From: Siphonodentalium dalli
Lineage: Eukaryota > Mollusca > Scaphopoda > Gadilida > Siphonodentaliidae
NCBI GenBank assembly: GCA_032622095.1
Contig: CP136061.1
Span: 25,668,991 to 25,732,990 of the forward strand
Direction of reading: 5' to 3'
Length of the DNA stretch: 64,000 nt
Shown: in pieces, positions 1 to 10,988 of the stretch
Layout: each line of letters starts with the position of its first letter
How positions within the stretch are numbered: the first letter of the stretch is position 1
Notes under the pieces: generated by a model
What the model saw: the letters and a program-made list of their open reading frames with translations, nothing else
The model's database searches: none
What the model was told of the DNA's origin: nothing
Program-made: the position numbers and the translations under genes

Positions 1-1015
1 GCTTCAGCCGGTTACAGTATTTGTTCTCGTGAGCCGAACGTCTTTATAGTCCTATACTACCCCATTAAACCGATACACACACACTAAACGAAATTGTTTT
101 TACTCAAAATAGAAACGTCAGCTAATTAACGGATACCTCGCGTTTTATAGTCTATCTCTGTGACTACTAATTAACAATTATTTACCAGGTGCTGTAGTAC
201 AAACCCTACCGCGTTTATCGTTCAGTTATACCCTACCCCTTTAAAACCTTTGGCTCCGTGCCCCGCCGATTTGTTGTGGAAATATTTGTTTACATACACG
301 TGACGCGCTATTCTCGTGATAACCTTCGCCGAATTGTTTGCCCGGGACCTAGACGTACGCGCGTCGTTTATGCGCTATTATGGTGATAACCTTGGCCGAA
401 TAGATATATATAACCTACACGTACTGGCCCCCCGATCACGCGCTATTCTCGTGATAACCTTGGCCCGCTTGTTGCGGAATTATTTTGTTCGTCCTTGACC
501 TAGTGGTTCCCGCCACGATTATTATGGCGATAACCTTCACCGATATATACACCCACGCGGCGTGACCTATATTCCCTGATGGCACAGGAACAGGAGGGGA
601 GCAAATCATGATCAAACGGTATACTAGAAAGGGTAGACTATACTACTCATATTGTCCGTATAAAGGTGTTTTGGCAATTAAACTTATCTGTAGTTCTGTT
701 GGATATAAATTGTGAAACAACGAGGTTTAGGTTACAACGACTCGCTTGATCTTGACGAAATAGACGACGAACAGTTGGACCCAATACCACGCCCATGCGC
801 ATTTCTGCTAAATTCTAGGTTATTTCGGCACGACATCTCACAAGTAGACGTAAACCACGCCCATGTACACCTCTTATTCGAGGCGCTTTTGTGATATCAG
901 ACATACTAATCCGCAATGCGCTTTTTAGCTCACCTGAGACTAAGTCTCCGCTGGAGCTATAGTCATCACTCCTCGTCCGTCCGTCCGTCAACAATTCTTT
1001 GAACATCTTCTTTAA
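1..1015. other. gene-less stretch at the left edge
   Basis: No convincing coding region was seen. The short open frames here have no recognisable motif. The only structure is the short degenerate repeat listed separately at 305-545. The rest is unassigned intergenic or decayed repeat DNA. Confidence 0.5.
305..545 (+). repeat. four degenerate ~66-bp repeats
   Basis: The phrase 'GCGCTATTCTCGTGATAACC' and close variants recur near 305, 371, 437 and 514, each followed by a CTTGGCCGAAT-like stretch. Spacing is about 66, 66 and 77 bp. This looks like a small decayed tandem array of unknown origin. Confidence 0.55.
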
Positions 1016-2440
1016 ATCCATAGGACCGAATGGGTTCATATTTGGTGTGGATGTTCCCTGGGTGGCTCACATTCAGATTTGTTCAAATGAGGTCACTGGG
1101 TCAAATAGTTGCGAAGCCAGGGCCATAACTCTTTCCCTCCATAGTAATTCTTAAAACAACTTCTTCTCAAGTGCCATCATGCCGAATGGGTTCATATTTG
1201 GTATGAAGGGTCCTTGGTTGACTGGCGTTCAGATTTGTTTAAATGATGTCACTGGGTCAAATGTGGGCGGAGCCAGGGACATAATTAAAAAAAAAAATTC
1301 AGATTGAACTCATTGCTCAATAAAACAAAATTAAAAAAAAATAGTTTTATTTTTTTTAATAGGCTGATTAATTTAGATTCAACTCCTTGCTCAGTGATTT
1401 TTGTTTTTGTTTTTATTTTTGTTATTTTTTAAACTTGTTAAAAAATATGAAAAACTCTTGCCATTATAACATCCCCAGGTACCTGGAGTCCCAACAGCAA
1501 ATTTGGTTTTAAATCACTCTAAAATCCAGTACATATGTACACAGCACAATGTTTACTTAATAACAGCATATAAGTCAGAAAGGTGATTATAAAGTCATTA
1601 TGGCAGCTGTGATTGAAATTAAATATGATTGTTGGTACAGCTCTGTGTGGAATATCCCATACTGCTAATGGCAACGGGCATATGCCATGCCTGTGTCACA
1701 GTTTGTATATAAATGGCCCGGAAGTGTGATTCTGACATTAAAAATAAATACCTGTGTTCTAACACAATTATATATATGGGAAACCGGATGGAAGAGGGGG
1801 CTTTTTATCTCATCTGAGACCAAGTCTCTGGTGGAGCTATAATCTTCTTCTCAAGAACCATCAGACCTATTCAGCTTAAATTTGGTATGGAGGGTCCTTG
1901 TGTGACTGTGGTACATATTTTTTTCAAATGTGGTCACCGGGTCAAATAAGGGCACAACCAGGGACATAACTTGTCCATCAATTGTATTCTTAAATGTTTG
2001 TTATCGAGAACCATAGGACCTATTCAGCTTATATTTGGTATTCAGAGTCCTTGGATGACAGGGATTGAGATCTGTTCAAATTTGTTCACCAGGTCAAATA
2101 GCGTTAGAGCCAGGGATAGAACTCTTTACCTCAATAGTTATTCTTAAAACATCTTCTCAAGAATCATTTAGAATATTTAGCTTATATTTTGTATGGAAGG
2201 TCCTTAGGTGACTGGGATTCAGATTTGTTCAAATATGGTCACCAGGTCAAATAGGGGTTAGAACAGGGACATAACCCCATGGTAATTCTTAAAATGTCTT
2301 CTACTCAAGAGTCGTTAGGCCTATTTAGCCTATATATAGTATGGGTGGTCCTCATGTGTTACATTTTAAAAATAGGTTAGATTGGCATTTGGTGTGTAGG
2401 GTCCATGGAGCGTTTTGATTCAAATATGTTTGAATGGGGT
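1016..2440 (+). repeat. diverged ~155-bp tandem repeat, interrupted
   Basis: Five to six diverged copies share the order 'ACCGAATGGGTTCATATTTGG', 'GGTCCTTGG', 'TTCAGATTTGTTCAAAT', 'GGTCACTGGGTCAAATA', 'GGAGCCAGGGACATAAC' and 'AATTCTTAAAAC'. Copies lie at about 1016-1175, 1176-1285, 1840-1990, 2000-2150, 2155-2300 and a decayed one to 2440. A 0.5-kb A/T-rich block (1290-1800) interrupts the array. Repeats of this look are, from general knowledge, abundant in bivalve genomes. No protein-coding potential is evident. Confidence 0.6.
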
Positions 2441-3265
2441 CAACCATTAAAAAGGGAGAATGTCAGGTTGGAACTTTGCAACAGTTGGGAAAGCTTGATA
2501 TATCAGTTGTAAAATTCCAACATGTGCAAAGCAATTTTTATGAACTTGGGAGTGTGTTTGCTTAAGTTAGGAGGCGACAGACAGGCTATATGGGATGGGA
2601 GGTATCAGGGTTGTGTAGTTGACAATTTCAATGTGGACACCCCACAGCTTAACGGAGACCACATGTTCTTGTTTAGAACTACATGTACTTGTTTTTATGT
2701 GATTTTGACAAGTACTAACTCTAATGGTCTTCAGAGTCCCAGTCTGCTCAGTCTTTACAGTCTGGTGGCCGACCCACAGTCATTGACTGTCTTGTGTGAA
2801 AATCTCTGAAATTTGGGTAGCCTGCTACTAGGCTGATAGTCTGCACGTTTGTACCGTCAATCACACAATGACATTTATGCAATTATTCCACCAGTACACA
2901 ACATGATAACTGTTTGATGTTCTGACAGGGAACGTTATTACATTGAACAAAGAAGGCAGGGAAAATATTGATTTGTTAATAGTTGTTCCTCAATAATCTA
3001 CTTCCCATTAGAGGTCGTCCCAGATGGAGATTCTATGCTTTTCTGTGACTTGTGTGATACCGCGATAAACATTGAATTAATAACCCAGTTTCCCTGTCAA
3101 AAGTTCCCAGGTGTTGTACTGGTGGAATATAATCTCCATACGTACGTTGGCCAGAGTAGTGATTCATGGGATGATCAAGGGTACATCATACCACAGTTAC
3201 TGGATATAAACTTGTTAAAGTTCCCCAAAAATAAGGTTTCAATCGAATTACTTTTAGTGTGTTGA
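2441..3265. other. gene-less stretch
   Basis: Two short open frames (2522-2809 and 3035-3265, plus strand) show no recognisable domain or repeat. Nothing else was seen. Confidence 0.4.
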
Positions 3266-3269
3266 TTAA

Positions 3270-3789
3270 AGATGGATTATCTCTTTAAATAACAAATTTT
3301 AAATAGTTGCGTGGGTATAAAATAATAGATATGAACTGAATACCTATGTCCGGAAAAGCTTCTATCAATTAATATTGATTTTATTTCGAATATTAAATCG
3401 GGCCCATTTATGTTACTATTTTTAGAACCGACCATTCGGATGAGACCGTATTGCAATATAGAGCACTGGACTGTTCCTACGGCTACGCAACGAATGTCAA
3501 ATGTCGCAGATTGGTTGTTTGTATTGTTTTGTTCCACATATATAAGCGATAATGAGTATAATTAACGTTTATTTGTGACAAAATTGCACAATATAATTTC
3601 TGGTCTATGTTAACAGTAACCACTATTGTTCGTTAGCTGAACAAACACACCTTTTTAGACCAGAAAATATTCGAAATAAAATTAATATTAATCGATAGAA
3701 GCATTTCCGGACAGGAGTCTTCGATTCAAATCTAATATTTTATACCCCGGTAACTATATAATACATGTTTACAAAGAGATAATCCACCT
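3270..3789. mobile_element. TTAA-type MITE, copy 1
   Basis: The left end (AGATGGATTATCTCTTT...) is repeated inverted at the right end (...AAAGAGATAATCCACCT). TIRs are about 125 bp with roughly 85 percent identity. TTAA lies on both sides (3266-3269 and 3790-3793), the target duplication used by piggyBac-type transposases. The 520-bp body has no transposase and would be a non-autonomous element. A second, inverted and decayed copy lies at 47794-48320. Confidence 0.75.
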
Positions 3790-3793
3790 TTAA

Positions 3794-6599
3794 CAAGAGC
3801 GCTCTTGTTGTAACCTGCTAGGTATGTTAATATGTGCGGAGAGGGGGTCTATTGTGATATACTTAAGTCACATTGGGAGAGTCTGGTGAAAACCATCAAA
3901 TATTGAACATAAACTGATTCTCACTCCCAGTTTTGTTTAGGTGTCGGAGTAGTTTATTTATCCCACATGGTTGTTATTAATAACAAGACAGGTTTGCCTT
4001 AATGACTACCATTTATTAATCACTAAAGCAACTGGTAGTCGGAAACGTGTTTATGAACCTCCTGTTTTCTTGTCATTGGTGAAGGACCTTTTTTTGTACC
4101 ACCCAAGCACCAACCATGGGGTCCTGGCAACGATCACCTATCTAGTCCTGAAAGACACCAAGCATAGCTGTTAGCAAAAAGTGATGCCTCCTCCCAAAAC
4201 GGAAGGAGGAATACTGGGTGGGAGGGTGGGACGCTAAATAATTGTCGACCGATCTGTGGCGAATGCTATCACAAAAAGGTTGTTTGCTGTCCGTGTGATT
4301 ACCCATGTGACCTGACGCCAGACGAAATAGTTCCTCCCTCAATCTCGATTGGCATTGTTCCAATGCCTTAGCATATACTCGTCCCTTTAGGACAAACAAA
4401 GGCATTATCTCAGTTGACAATTAGTGAAGTGAGGAATAGAAGCTGGCAAATTGAGTGCCTGATTTCCATATCGCTCCGCATGTACTGTAGTATACGTGAT
4501 TGAATATAATTATGCAGCACTGTCATATCTATTTATAGCCATCGCGGGTTTTCCCTTCCAATATATATACAATGTAGCCACCCGTGGGATAAATGATATG
4601 CTGCTGCTTTGCTCTGGCATCTCAGTTCCATGGGTCAGACTGAAAAACGGTATCATGTTTGGGACAAAGGCTCATATGTTTGTTCCTAAAATACAACATC
4701 CACTGGTCAATTTAGTGTATGATAGACATTTACTGAAACGCAGCGTTCTGGTAAAATTCTTACTTTGAATATTAGTACATTCTACTAGTAACCCCTGATC
4801 AAATTTGTTTTTTTGATAATTGTTCAATGAGGGGAAGCCAGAGCAGAAGAGGCCCACAATTTGGTATCATATACCTGTCCCTTTATATAATTGTCATGCA
4901 TGCACATAAATACCAAGTTTCAACTTTTGAGTGCCATTTTTTTGCAAATTGCAGCCAAATTTGTGAAAAATAAAAATAAATTGTCTCATTTTCAATATTT
5001 TTGAGACAATAGTAACCTTGTGGATGAAATTATTGATAATTTTGCAGCTGTTACAGATGTTTCCCCTCCCCCAATAACAGAGACATGTGATCTTTCAACG
5101 GAAGTTCACACAAAATCAAAAGTAATGTACTTTTCCAGTTTAACGTTAGCTTGAATTTGGCACATGTCAGTTTCTGGCTTGGTATGTATGGTTTTTTAGC
5201 ATAATTCTAAGGTACGTGCTACGAAATTATGGGCCACATTCGAGTAATCATGTTCTGGTGTCCATCCATTGAAAAATAAACACAAATCGATTTATATTAG
5301 GGGTACTCAAAGTCAGAATTTTACCAGAATACTGCATTTGAAAATTGTCAATCATTCCTTATATTGATCAGTGGGTATTATATTTTAAGAAAAATTATCT
5401 GAGGCTTTGTCCCTAATTTGATACCGATTTTTGATTTGTGTGGCCTTGGGCCATGGACTATATTCAGTCATGTTGACCAAGTGTCTGACTTGTTCTTAAA
5501 TCAGTATGACTGTTACTGGCCGGTACATACTGTTTATGCCATATTTCTGATTGGTAAAGGAACAAAGTCTGTCTATATTTTACTATTCTTTCTGTTTATG
5601 GCGGTTTTTGACGGAGATGAATATTTTAACAGCATACCCACCGCCAACGCCAGCCGTATCTTTAATGGCTAAATGTGTGACAACCAATATTTGTATAGTA
5701 TTCCGTGGATTGACAGCTTATGATTAACCTATACAAGGTTGTTACTGAGCAAAATCTCCTCTATATGTGTGGTGGTTGCTAATTATGGCAATACTCATGT
5801 ACATGTACCGGACAAATATATTAGTCAATATGACTAACATATATTAGTCACGGCATTAATTAGTCACGATGACTGTATCACGCCATATTATGCGCCGACG
5901 TGACGACGTAATAGTAAACTAAGCTAAACCAGATCGTGCATATATTAGGTCTGAGTGTCGCGATCAAGTTTTCTAATTATGTGGAGATTAGAGTTATCGT
6001 TCCTATCTGACGGTCACACTATATTAGTGCTCCCAATTGATGTCAAATATCTCCGAAAACATAACTTGGATGACAGCAAGACTTCTCACAAGGATGGTGT
6101 TTTCCATCGTGGTTCGGAATCATTGGACTTTATGATGAGTTTCATTCGAGATATGTGAGTTTACGAAGCCACAAATGACTCCATTGTTCCACGTATAGAC
6201 TATTTGCTCCATTGTTTACGTCGCCATTTTGGCCCACGTATTGAACTTCGTTACTGTGCATTCACATCGACAATCAAGATATCTACCAATCATGTGTACC
6301 CAAGCCAGACCGATAGGTGTGAAGCAGTTTGGAATTGAGTTTTCACTTGACTTTGCTACCCACCAAGCCGGCGACTGTTCGAAAAGGTGTGATAAACAAC
6401 CACTGTCTGAACTATAGACTTGATTATCTGCTGGAAACCACAGTGCCCACTGATCAATACCGTGTGCGCTAATTTGTTGGTCTTGACTGGAGGATCATCG
6501 AACAGATCGACGCCAGTGACAACTTCTCCAGACTGCATAAGCTGTCACCACGAATTTACATTGTGCTAATGACCTAAAGTTTAATCTTGGTTTTTGTCA
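3794..6599. other. gene-less stretch upstream of the LINE
   Basis: About 2.8 kb with several short open frames (for example 4496-4768 and 5418-5672 plus) but no recognisable domain, repeat array or RNA gene. The segment around 5925-5975 (GCATATATTAGGTCTGAG) is shared with 32548-32605, so at least part of the stretch is dispersed repeat. The 5' end of the LINE that follows was not located precisely. Confidence 0.4.
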
Positions 6600-6735
6600 C
6601 CGACGACGTCGGCGCAATAAGTTCTGGTCACCCTCACTAGTGACCATAACAGAACGCTAACTAGGTCTACGTGACTGTATACACAAGACTATGCGACAGC
6701 CATAAATACACATTGTTATATATATATTTAATACC

Positions 6736-7734
6736 ATGGATGACTACGAGACCACTAGGGTAGGAGATAAAATTTTCACAGTCTTGCCACAGGGAGCGGA
6801 CACTCAAGTGCGACCCAAAGCTCATGTGGAGAACACCCCCAGTCTATCTGATTCGCAGCATGTACACGCGGTTGCTAACAGCGTGCTTACACATAATCGC
6901 CACAACAACGCTAACTCTAGTGTTCTTGACTACTTCTCTGATGCACATCTACCAGATATTAATGACTTACTCAAACAGCCGAAAGACAAATTCATTGCGG
7001 GCTTGCTACATGCATGCTGTACCTAGAGATATTGACCTGAGAACAATACGCATGAACGTCTTCGGTGATGCTCAGTCACATTGCGAGGATCTTCTTCAGT
7101 ACAGCCTGTAGAGTCGTGTCCAAAGAGAGCCAGATTTAGGAGGTATACCTGTTAGCAGCTAGCCAGGGATATATATAATATTGTCCAGTTCGACAGAGGT
7201 GGCTCACTTGATGACACACGAGACTGTATCAACATAAACAATATTTCTTTGTCACAAGGTGATCGTCGCTCTATTCCTGTCAACGCGAACTGCCCATGTT
7301 CGGCCGTGTGCTTGCAAGATAAGTTGACAGAATGTCTAACTGAAATTACCTTGCTGAAGTCAAACAACGCCACGAATTCACAGAACCTTCAGAAAAGTCT
7401 CAAATGTATTACCGATAATCAGGCTGATTTGGGAATTCGTATTGACAAAGTTGAACAAAGCCTTGATATCCTGAAAGTGACGTGTGCGTCTAATGCGGTT
7501 TCAATCTGAAATGTGATGGGTCAATGTGTTTCACTGGAACAATCTGTTACTCGTATCAACGACGAGAAGTGCACAGGGGTCGTCAGTCTGAAAAATCGTC
7601 TGAAGATTGTTGAGAAAAATGTTTGTGAAATTGGTGTAAATCAAGAAGAAGTCGCCAGTCAGACTAAATCGCGTGAAAAGGATATGGCGAAAACGTTCGT
7701 CAAATCAGATACTCTAAATGCTAAACTGAACAGT
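6736..7734 (+). pseudogene. LINE ORF1, N-terminal half, broken
   Basis: Probable RNA-binding chaperone ORF of the retrotransposon. An ATG at 6736 opens a 96-codon segment. The frame is lost around 7010, where the +2 frame continues with a plausible continuation to about 7108. The coding frame is again visible from about 7190 to 7506. An in-frame TGA at 7507-7509 interrupts it, and the same frame continues to the Polinton junction. The second part is rich in Leu/Lys/Glu/Asn heptad-like spacing, as expected for the coiled coil of LINE ORF1 proteins. At 7729 the codons AAC AGT coincide with the target duplication and continue in frame after the Polinton at 23029. Confidence 0.6.
7729..7734. repeat. 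target-site duplication, left (AACAGT)
   Basis: Six bases immediately outside the Polinton left terminus, identical to 23029-23034. A 6-bp duplication is the known hallmark of Polinton integration. Confidence 0.95.
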
Positions 7735-7996
7735 AGTAGTAATGGTGGGCACTATGGCCCAGTACCCCCCAGACATGGGCACTATGGCCCAGTACCCCCC
7801 CAGACATGGGCACTATGGCCCAGTACCCCCCCAGACATGGGCACTATGTCCCATGGGCCATAGTGCCCATGTCTGGGGGGTACTGGGCCATAGTGCCCAT
7901 GTCTGGGGGGTACTGGACCATAGTTCCCACCCCGAGGATAGATGTTCCTGTCATTGATGTGACATTTCTGATCGAAAAAATGAAAATGGACTTAGA
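7735..7996 (+). repeat. Polinton left terminal inverted repeat
   Basis: Matches the reverse complement of 22767-23028 over 262 bp. Outer end AGTAGTAATGGTGGGCAC; inner end runs to ...ATGGACTTAGA. Between them lie three direct units of about 31-32 bp (GGGCACTATGGCCCAGTACC plus a C-run and AGACAT), a central near-palindrome around 7848-7862, and two inverted units. In this TIR the order from outside to inside is three forward then two reverse. One C-to-A change in ...GTCCCATGGG... spoils the centre. Confidence 0.95.
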
Positions 7997-8381
7997 CATT
8001 TTTTTCATTACTAATTTAAAGTTTGTATAATTCTGACCAGAGATGACACATCGACACGAACAGAATCAATTGGTGGGGGTCCTACAGTGAAAACGATTTT
8101 GTTGAAATTTATCATTTATTTTTCAAAAACAAGAACAAGAACAATGAACAATAATATATTATTATACATCAATAATATTAACAAAGAACAATAATTTATG
8201 TACAAAACAAGGTCTCAGATTTGAAGAAACTTAATTGAACATCCTACAACATCCTACAAGATCCTACGCTGAATCAATAACAAAAGAGTCTATTTTGTGG
8301 AGTTGTTGACACATTCGTTGTTATCTGGTCGTCGTCTTCTTTGCGTTGTATGTATATCAGCCGTCGATGTCCTGGTGAAGT
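7997..8381. other. Polinton left subterminal non-coding region
   Basis: About 385 bp between the left TIR and the protease stop codon, A/T-rich and without an open frame. On the minus strand an AATAAA (8115-8120) lies about 260 bases after the protease stop and is a candidate poly(A) signal for the leftward gene string. No histone-type stem-loop was seen here. Confidence 0.55.
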
Positions 8382-8855
8382 TTAATTCAACAGCAAATTT
8401 GCTTTTCTGTATAATCGACCATAGTGCTTTCCAAACCATCGAACTATTGTTCTGTCATTCTTGAAGAAATCCCGAGAATTGAATAATATTTTCATCCTCT
8501 TTCCTTTCATCATGTGGTGGAGTGCGAATATACAATATAATCCACACACATTTGTCGCACGATGTTGATATCGTGTTGTATTCATAGTCCATGCTGATGA
8601 GTTCCTTTTTATGAATGGTAACATATATCGTCTCGGTGGTGGTAGTCCATATGAGTCGAAGTATACAGCTGATCTTCCCTTGAATAACATCAATGTCCAG
8701 TGTTCTCCTGGCTGATCCGATGAGTGCGTGTTCACAATATATGCTTGAATATGTTGTGGTTTCTTCTCTGGTAACAGATCTCTAGCACAAACATATGTGT
8801 TAAGTTTACGCAACCAGGAATTGTCCAGAATATATTGAAGTTCAGCTGTCTGCAT
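8382..8855 (-). CDS. adenain-like cysteine protease (C5/ULP1-type)
   Basis: Capsid-maturation protease of Polintons, related to the adenovirus protease and SUMO proteases. In 157 residues it shows the catalytic His in GEHWTLM (about residue 52), the acidic partner in VYFDSYGLPP (about 67) and the nucleophile in TNVCGLYCIFALHH (about 104), in the family order His-Asp-Cys. A Gln four to seven residues before the Cys segment is present (YQHRATNVCG). Length fits the family. Its start overlaps the end of the upstream 152-aa gene by 14 bases, which argues for one leftward transcript. It probably cleaves virion precursors such as the pVI-like peptide. The frame is intact. Confidence 0.93.
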   Translation of the reverse strand: MQTAELQYILDNSWLRKLNTYVCARDLLPEKKPQHIQAYIVNTHSSDQPGEHWTLMLFKGRSAVYFDSYGLPPPRRYMLPFIKRNSSAWTMNTTRYQHRATNVCGLYCIFALHHMMKGKRMKILFNSRDFFKNDRTIVRWFGKHYGRLYRKANLLLN

Positions 8856-9300
8856 CGTTGTAATTCTCTTTGACTCGCTGTGACCACATCAGAGTCCACT
8901 CTGCATCGAATTTTTTGCGGTTGAGCTCCAAACTGTTTCTCAGATGATCCCACATAAGGTATGCTTCGAACTTCTCCTTGCAGTGTGGGTTTAACTCCAT
9001 CAGCTTTGGGAACCATCTTTCCATAACATTGTATATGTCAAGTTTAATCAGTGCTAAGTCGATAAACTGGTTTGTCCAATCATCAGTTGTAGAGAACAAA
9101 CACAGAACATGTTCACGTTGACTAGGATGTTCTATTTTACATCCTTCACAGTTTGCTGACACTTCCTTGCGAATAATTTCTTGTAGTTCTTCAATCGTAG
9201 CGTTGTTGAGTGTGTCCAAGATCAGTTTTAATCTCGGAGCAACGTGTTGTGAACGTCGGTATTCTTCATAGTAGTTCCATAGCTGTGTTGTGAACTCCAT
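8842..9300 (-). CDS. Polinton conserved Cys/His protein (between capsid and protease)
   Basis: A 152-aa protein starting one base after the major capsid stop codon. It has a putative metal-binding patch CEGCKIEHPSQREHVLC (about residues 51-67) with the pattern C-x2-C-x3-H-x5-H-x2-C, followed by a Trp- and Leu-rich helical C-terminal half. Small proteins with a 'GC...HPSQR.H' patch at this gene position are, from general knowledge, common in animal Polintons and adintoviruses, but their function is unknown. The genomic neighbours (capsid and protease) suggest a virion-assembly role. The frame is intact. Confidence 0.75.
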   Translation of the reverse strand: MEFTTQLWNYYEEYRRSQHVAPRLKLILDTLNNATIEELQEIIRKEVSANCEGCKIEHPSQREHVLCLFSTTDDWTNQFIDLALIKLDIYNVMERWFPKLMELNPHCKEKFEAYLMWDHLRNSLELNRKKFDAEWTLMWSQRVKENYNDADS

Positions 9301-9301
9301 C

Positions 9302-10606
9302 CTAATAGTCAGTAAGCACTTCTCTCAAAGCTGTGATCTCTATTTCACTGTCGAATTCAGCATACACCAAAACGTTGACGGCTGTAGTGAGAGCTGTCAA
9401 GAACTGAAGCTCCAAACGCAGGTTCCCTGTCTTTATAGGATGTAGATGTCCCTCGTCGCTTCCTTGGTCCGGTGTCAAGTCGAAACCCCACAAACAATAA
9501 CCATTCATATATTCTTTTAAATTAATGCCAATTGATTTGTTGACACCAAACATTCCTAAAGATTGATACAAAGATAAATATGATCTGAGACATTGTTTTG
9601 TTGCGAAGTTTGGTTCAAATGGACGGTTATGTATTGTATGACCGTCTTGACTAACTTCCAATTTATTCAAACTGAAATGTTTGAAGTGGAATGGATTGGT
9701 ACCCAAATCTCCATTCATATCTTTATTTTCGACCAACGCAATAAAAATTCTCTTTGGTAATTGTCCTTGAAATAAGTGGTCTTCAATTTTTGATCTAAGT
9801 CCAGTACTAATCGTGAAAGTTTTTATTTCTACTCGTCTGATAGGTATTTTCATTTTTGACTGGACAATTTCTTGATTTAATTTATTTGAGACCGCTGGAA
9901 AGAGACTAACTGTTCTGACATGGAACACTGCTGATTCGAAAACAATTTGTCCATCCTCGGCGCCAATGAGGCAAAATTTTGATGGTGATCTGTTTAATCT
10001 GATACGAATTTCAATTCCGTTTGGTAAATATTTTTCTTGAAGAAACAGATCAGTGTGTAAGCGTCCACATAGTTCAACAATTTTACTACCACCGATCAAA
10101 CTTTCTCTAGAAGTTAATCCAGCATTAGTACCACCTTTGGTACTCTCTTCAAAATGTTCTGCTGTATCGCCATACCACATTTCTAAATTTGCTAATTGAT
10201 TATCTTTATATTCTGGAGAGTATCCCAACAGATTTTCGAAATATGCTCGGTATGGGTAAGTGTCAGAATTCGAAGTTATCAATTTGTTGTTCAAGTAAAC
10301 ATCGATACTGCTGAACATACTATGAAAGAAATTGTTAACAGGTGCTAATTCCGTACCAGCATCCAAATTAGTTCCATCTTTTTTTGTAATTTTGAATTTC
10401 ACATAAAGATAAGATTGATTAATATCTGTCCACTTTTCGGTTTGAGATGGTATGACAAACTCTATCGGAGCAGAATTATTCAGCGGTGCAATCGGATGAT
10501 TTTCGATCCACTGCGATTCTGACATTGTAGCCACCGTTGGTGGAACATGTGTTATATCAAGTTCCGATTTATTGCATTCGCATGATCCATTTACCATTTG
10601 TGCCAT
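9302..10606 (-). CDS. major capsid protein, double jelly-roll (hexon-like)
   Basis: A 434-aa protein at the usual Polinton position, upstream of the Cys/His protein and the protease. N-terminal features typical of the family are visible: a TQTEKWTD-like segment (SQTEKWTDINQSYLYVKFKI) opening the first barrel, then NNFFHSMFSSIDVYLNN (about residues 90-106) and YPYRAYFENLLGYS (about 116-129). These match the Polinton/adintovirus hexon signature of a first-barrel loop ending in an Asn-Leu-Leu-Gly-Tyr type helix. The C-terminal half ends with LTALTTAVNVLVYAEFDSEI, a probable last strand. It would form pseudohexameric trimers of an icosahedral shell. The frame is complete, with no stop or frameshift. 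Confidence 0.93.
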   Translation of the reverse strand: MAQMVNGSCECNKSELDITHVPPTVATMSESQWIENHPIAPLNNSAPIEFVIPSQTEKWTDINQSYLYVKFKITKKDGTNLDAGTELAPVNNFFHSMFSSIDVYLNNKLITSNSDTYPYRAYFENLLGYSPEYKDNQLANLEMWYGDTAEHFEESTKGGTNAGLTSRESLIGGSKIVELCGRLHTDLFLQEKYLPNGIEIRIRLNRSPSKFCLIGAEDGQIVFESAVFHVRTVSLFPAVSNKLNQEIVQSKMKIPIRRVEIKTFTISTGLRSKIEDHLFQGQLPKRIFIALVENKDMNGDLGTNPFHFKHFSLNKLEVSQDGHTIHNRPFEPNFATKQCLRSYLSLYQSLGMFGVNKSIGINLKEYMNGYCLWGFDLTPDQGSDEGHLHPIKTGNLRLELQFLTALTTAVNVLVYAEFDSEIEITALREVLTDY

Positions 10607-10710
10607 GATTAATCAAAAATATCAAGAGCTCGACTGCTAGGATGTTTTTTCGACTGACTTTTTCGGCGTTTGACAGCTGAATGATTCATTTTTGAATTCG
10701 CTACTCTTTT
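10607..10710. other. short spacer between capsid and pVI-like genes
   Basis: About 100 bp on the minus strand between the pVI-like stop and the capsid start, probably the capsid 5' leader. No clear TATA box was recognised. Confidence 0.4.
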
Positions 10711-10983
10711 TCAAGGTTTTTGTCTCGAGTTCAAAATTTGATTTTTAGCTTGTGTGCCAAAAGATTTTAAAGCCTTTTTACCTTCAGACATCAACGCTTC
10801 TTTCGGACTTTTACCTTGATTAATAATTTCATCTGCAACACCAAAAGTGTGTTTTTTCGCAAGTTGTAAAGCTGTCCGACCAATCGGTTTTAGAAATGGT
10901 ACAGCAGATCTCATAAGTGATTTGAAAATTGAACCAATACCGTTACCATATTGCCGTGGTACACCTCTATACACGGGGAACAT
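10711..10983 (-). CDS. pVI-like small virion protein
   Basis: A 90-aa basic peptide lying between the minor and major capsid genes. The N-terminus (MFPVYRGVPRQYGNGIGSIF) is followed by an amphipathic, Gly- and Leu-rich helix (LMRSAVPFLKPIGRTALQLA) and a Lys-rich tail. Small proteins with a 'YG.GIG..F..L.R...P' start are common next to Polinton and adintovirus penton genes and have been likened to adenovirus pVI, a membrane-active minor capsid protein cut by the viral protease. The assignment rests on position and composition, not on strong identity. It starts five bases after the minor capsid stop. Confidence 0.7.
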   Translation of the reverse strand: MFPVYRGVPRQYGNGIGSIFKSLMRSAVPFLKPIGRTALQLAKKHTFGVADEIINQGKSPKEALMSEGKKALKSFGTQAKNQILNSRQKP

Positions 10984-10988
10984 TGTTT

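Larger units (their letters stand above)
6600..7734 (+). mobile_element. non-LTR retrotransposon, 5' part (split by the Polinton)
   Basis: This segment holds a probable 5' leader (about 6600-6735) and the first half of ORF1. The Polinton interrupts it at 7734/7735 and the element resumes at 23029. Without the insertion the LINE would be about 5.8 kb. The left boundary is uncertain because no target duplication could be identified. Confidence 0.6.

Noticed and set aside
7742-8030. Open frames within the left TIR and the extension of LINE ORF1 into it
   Set aside because: They are read-through of the TIR repeats; the true LINE frame resumes at 23029.
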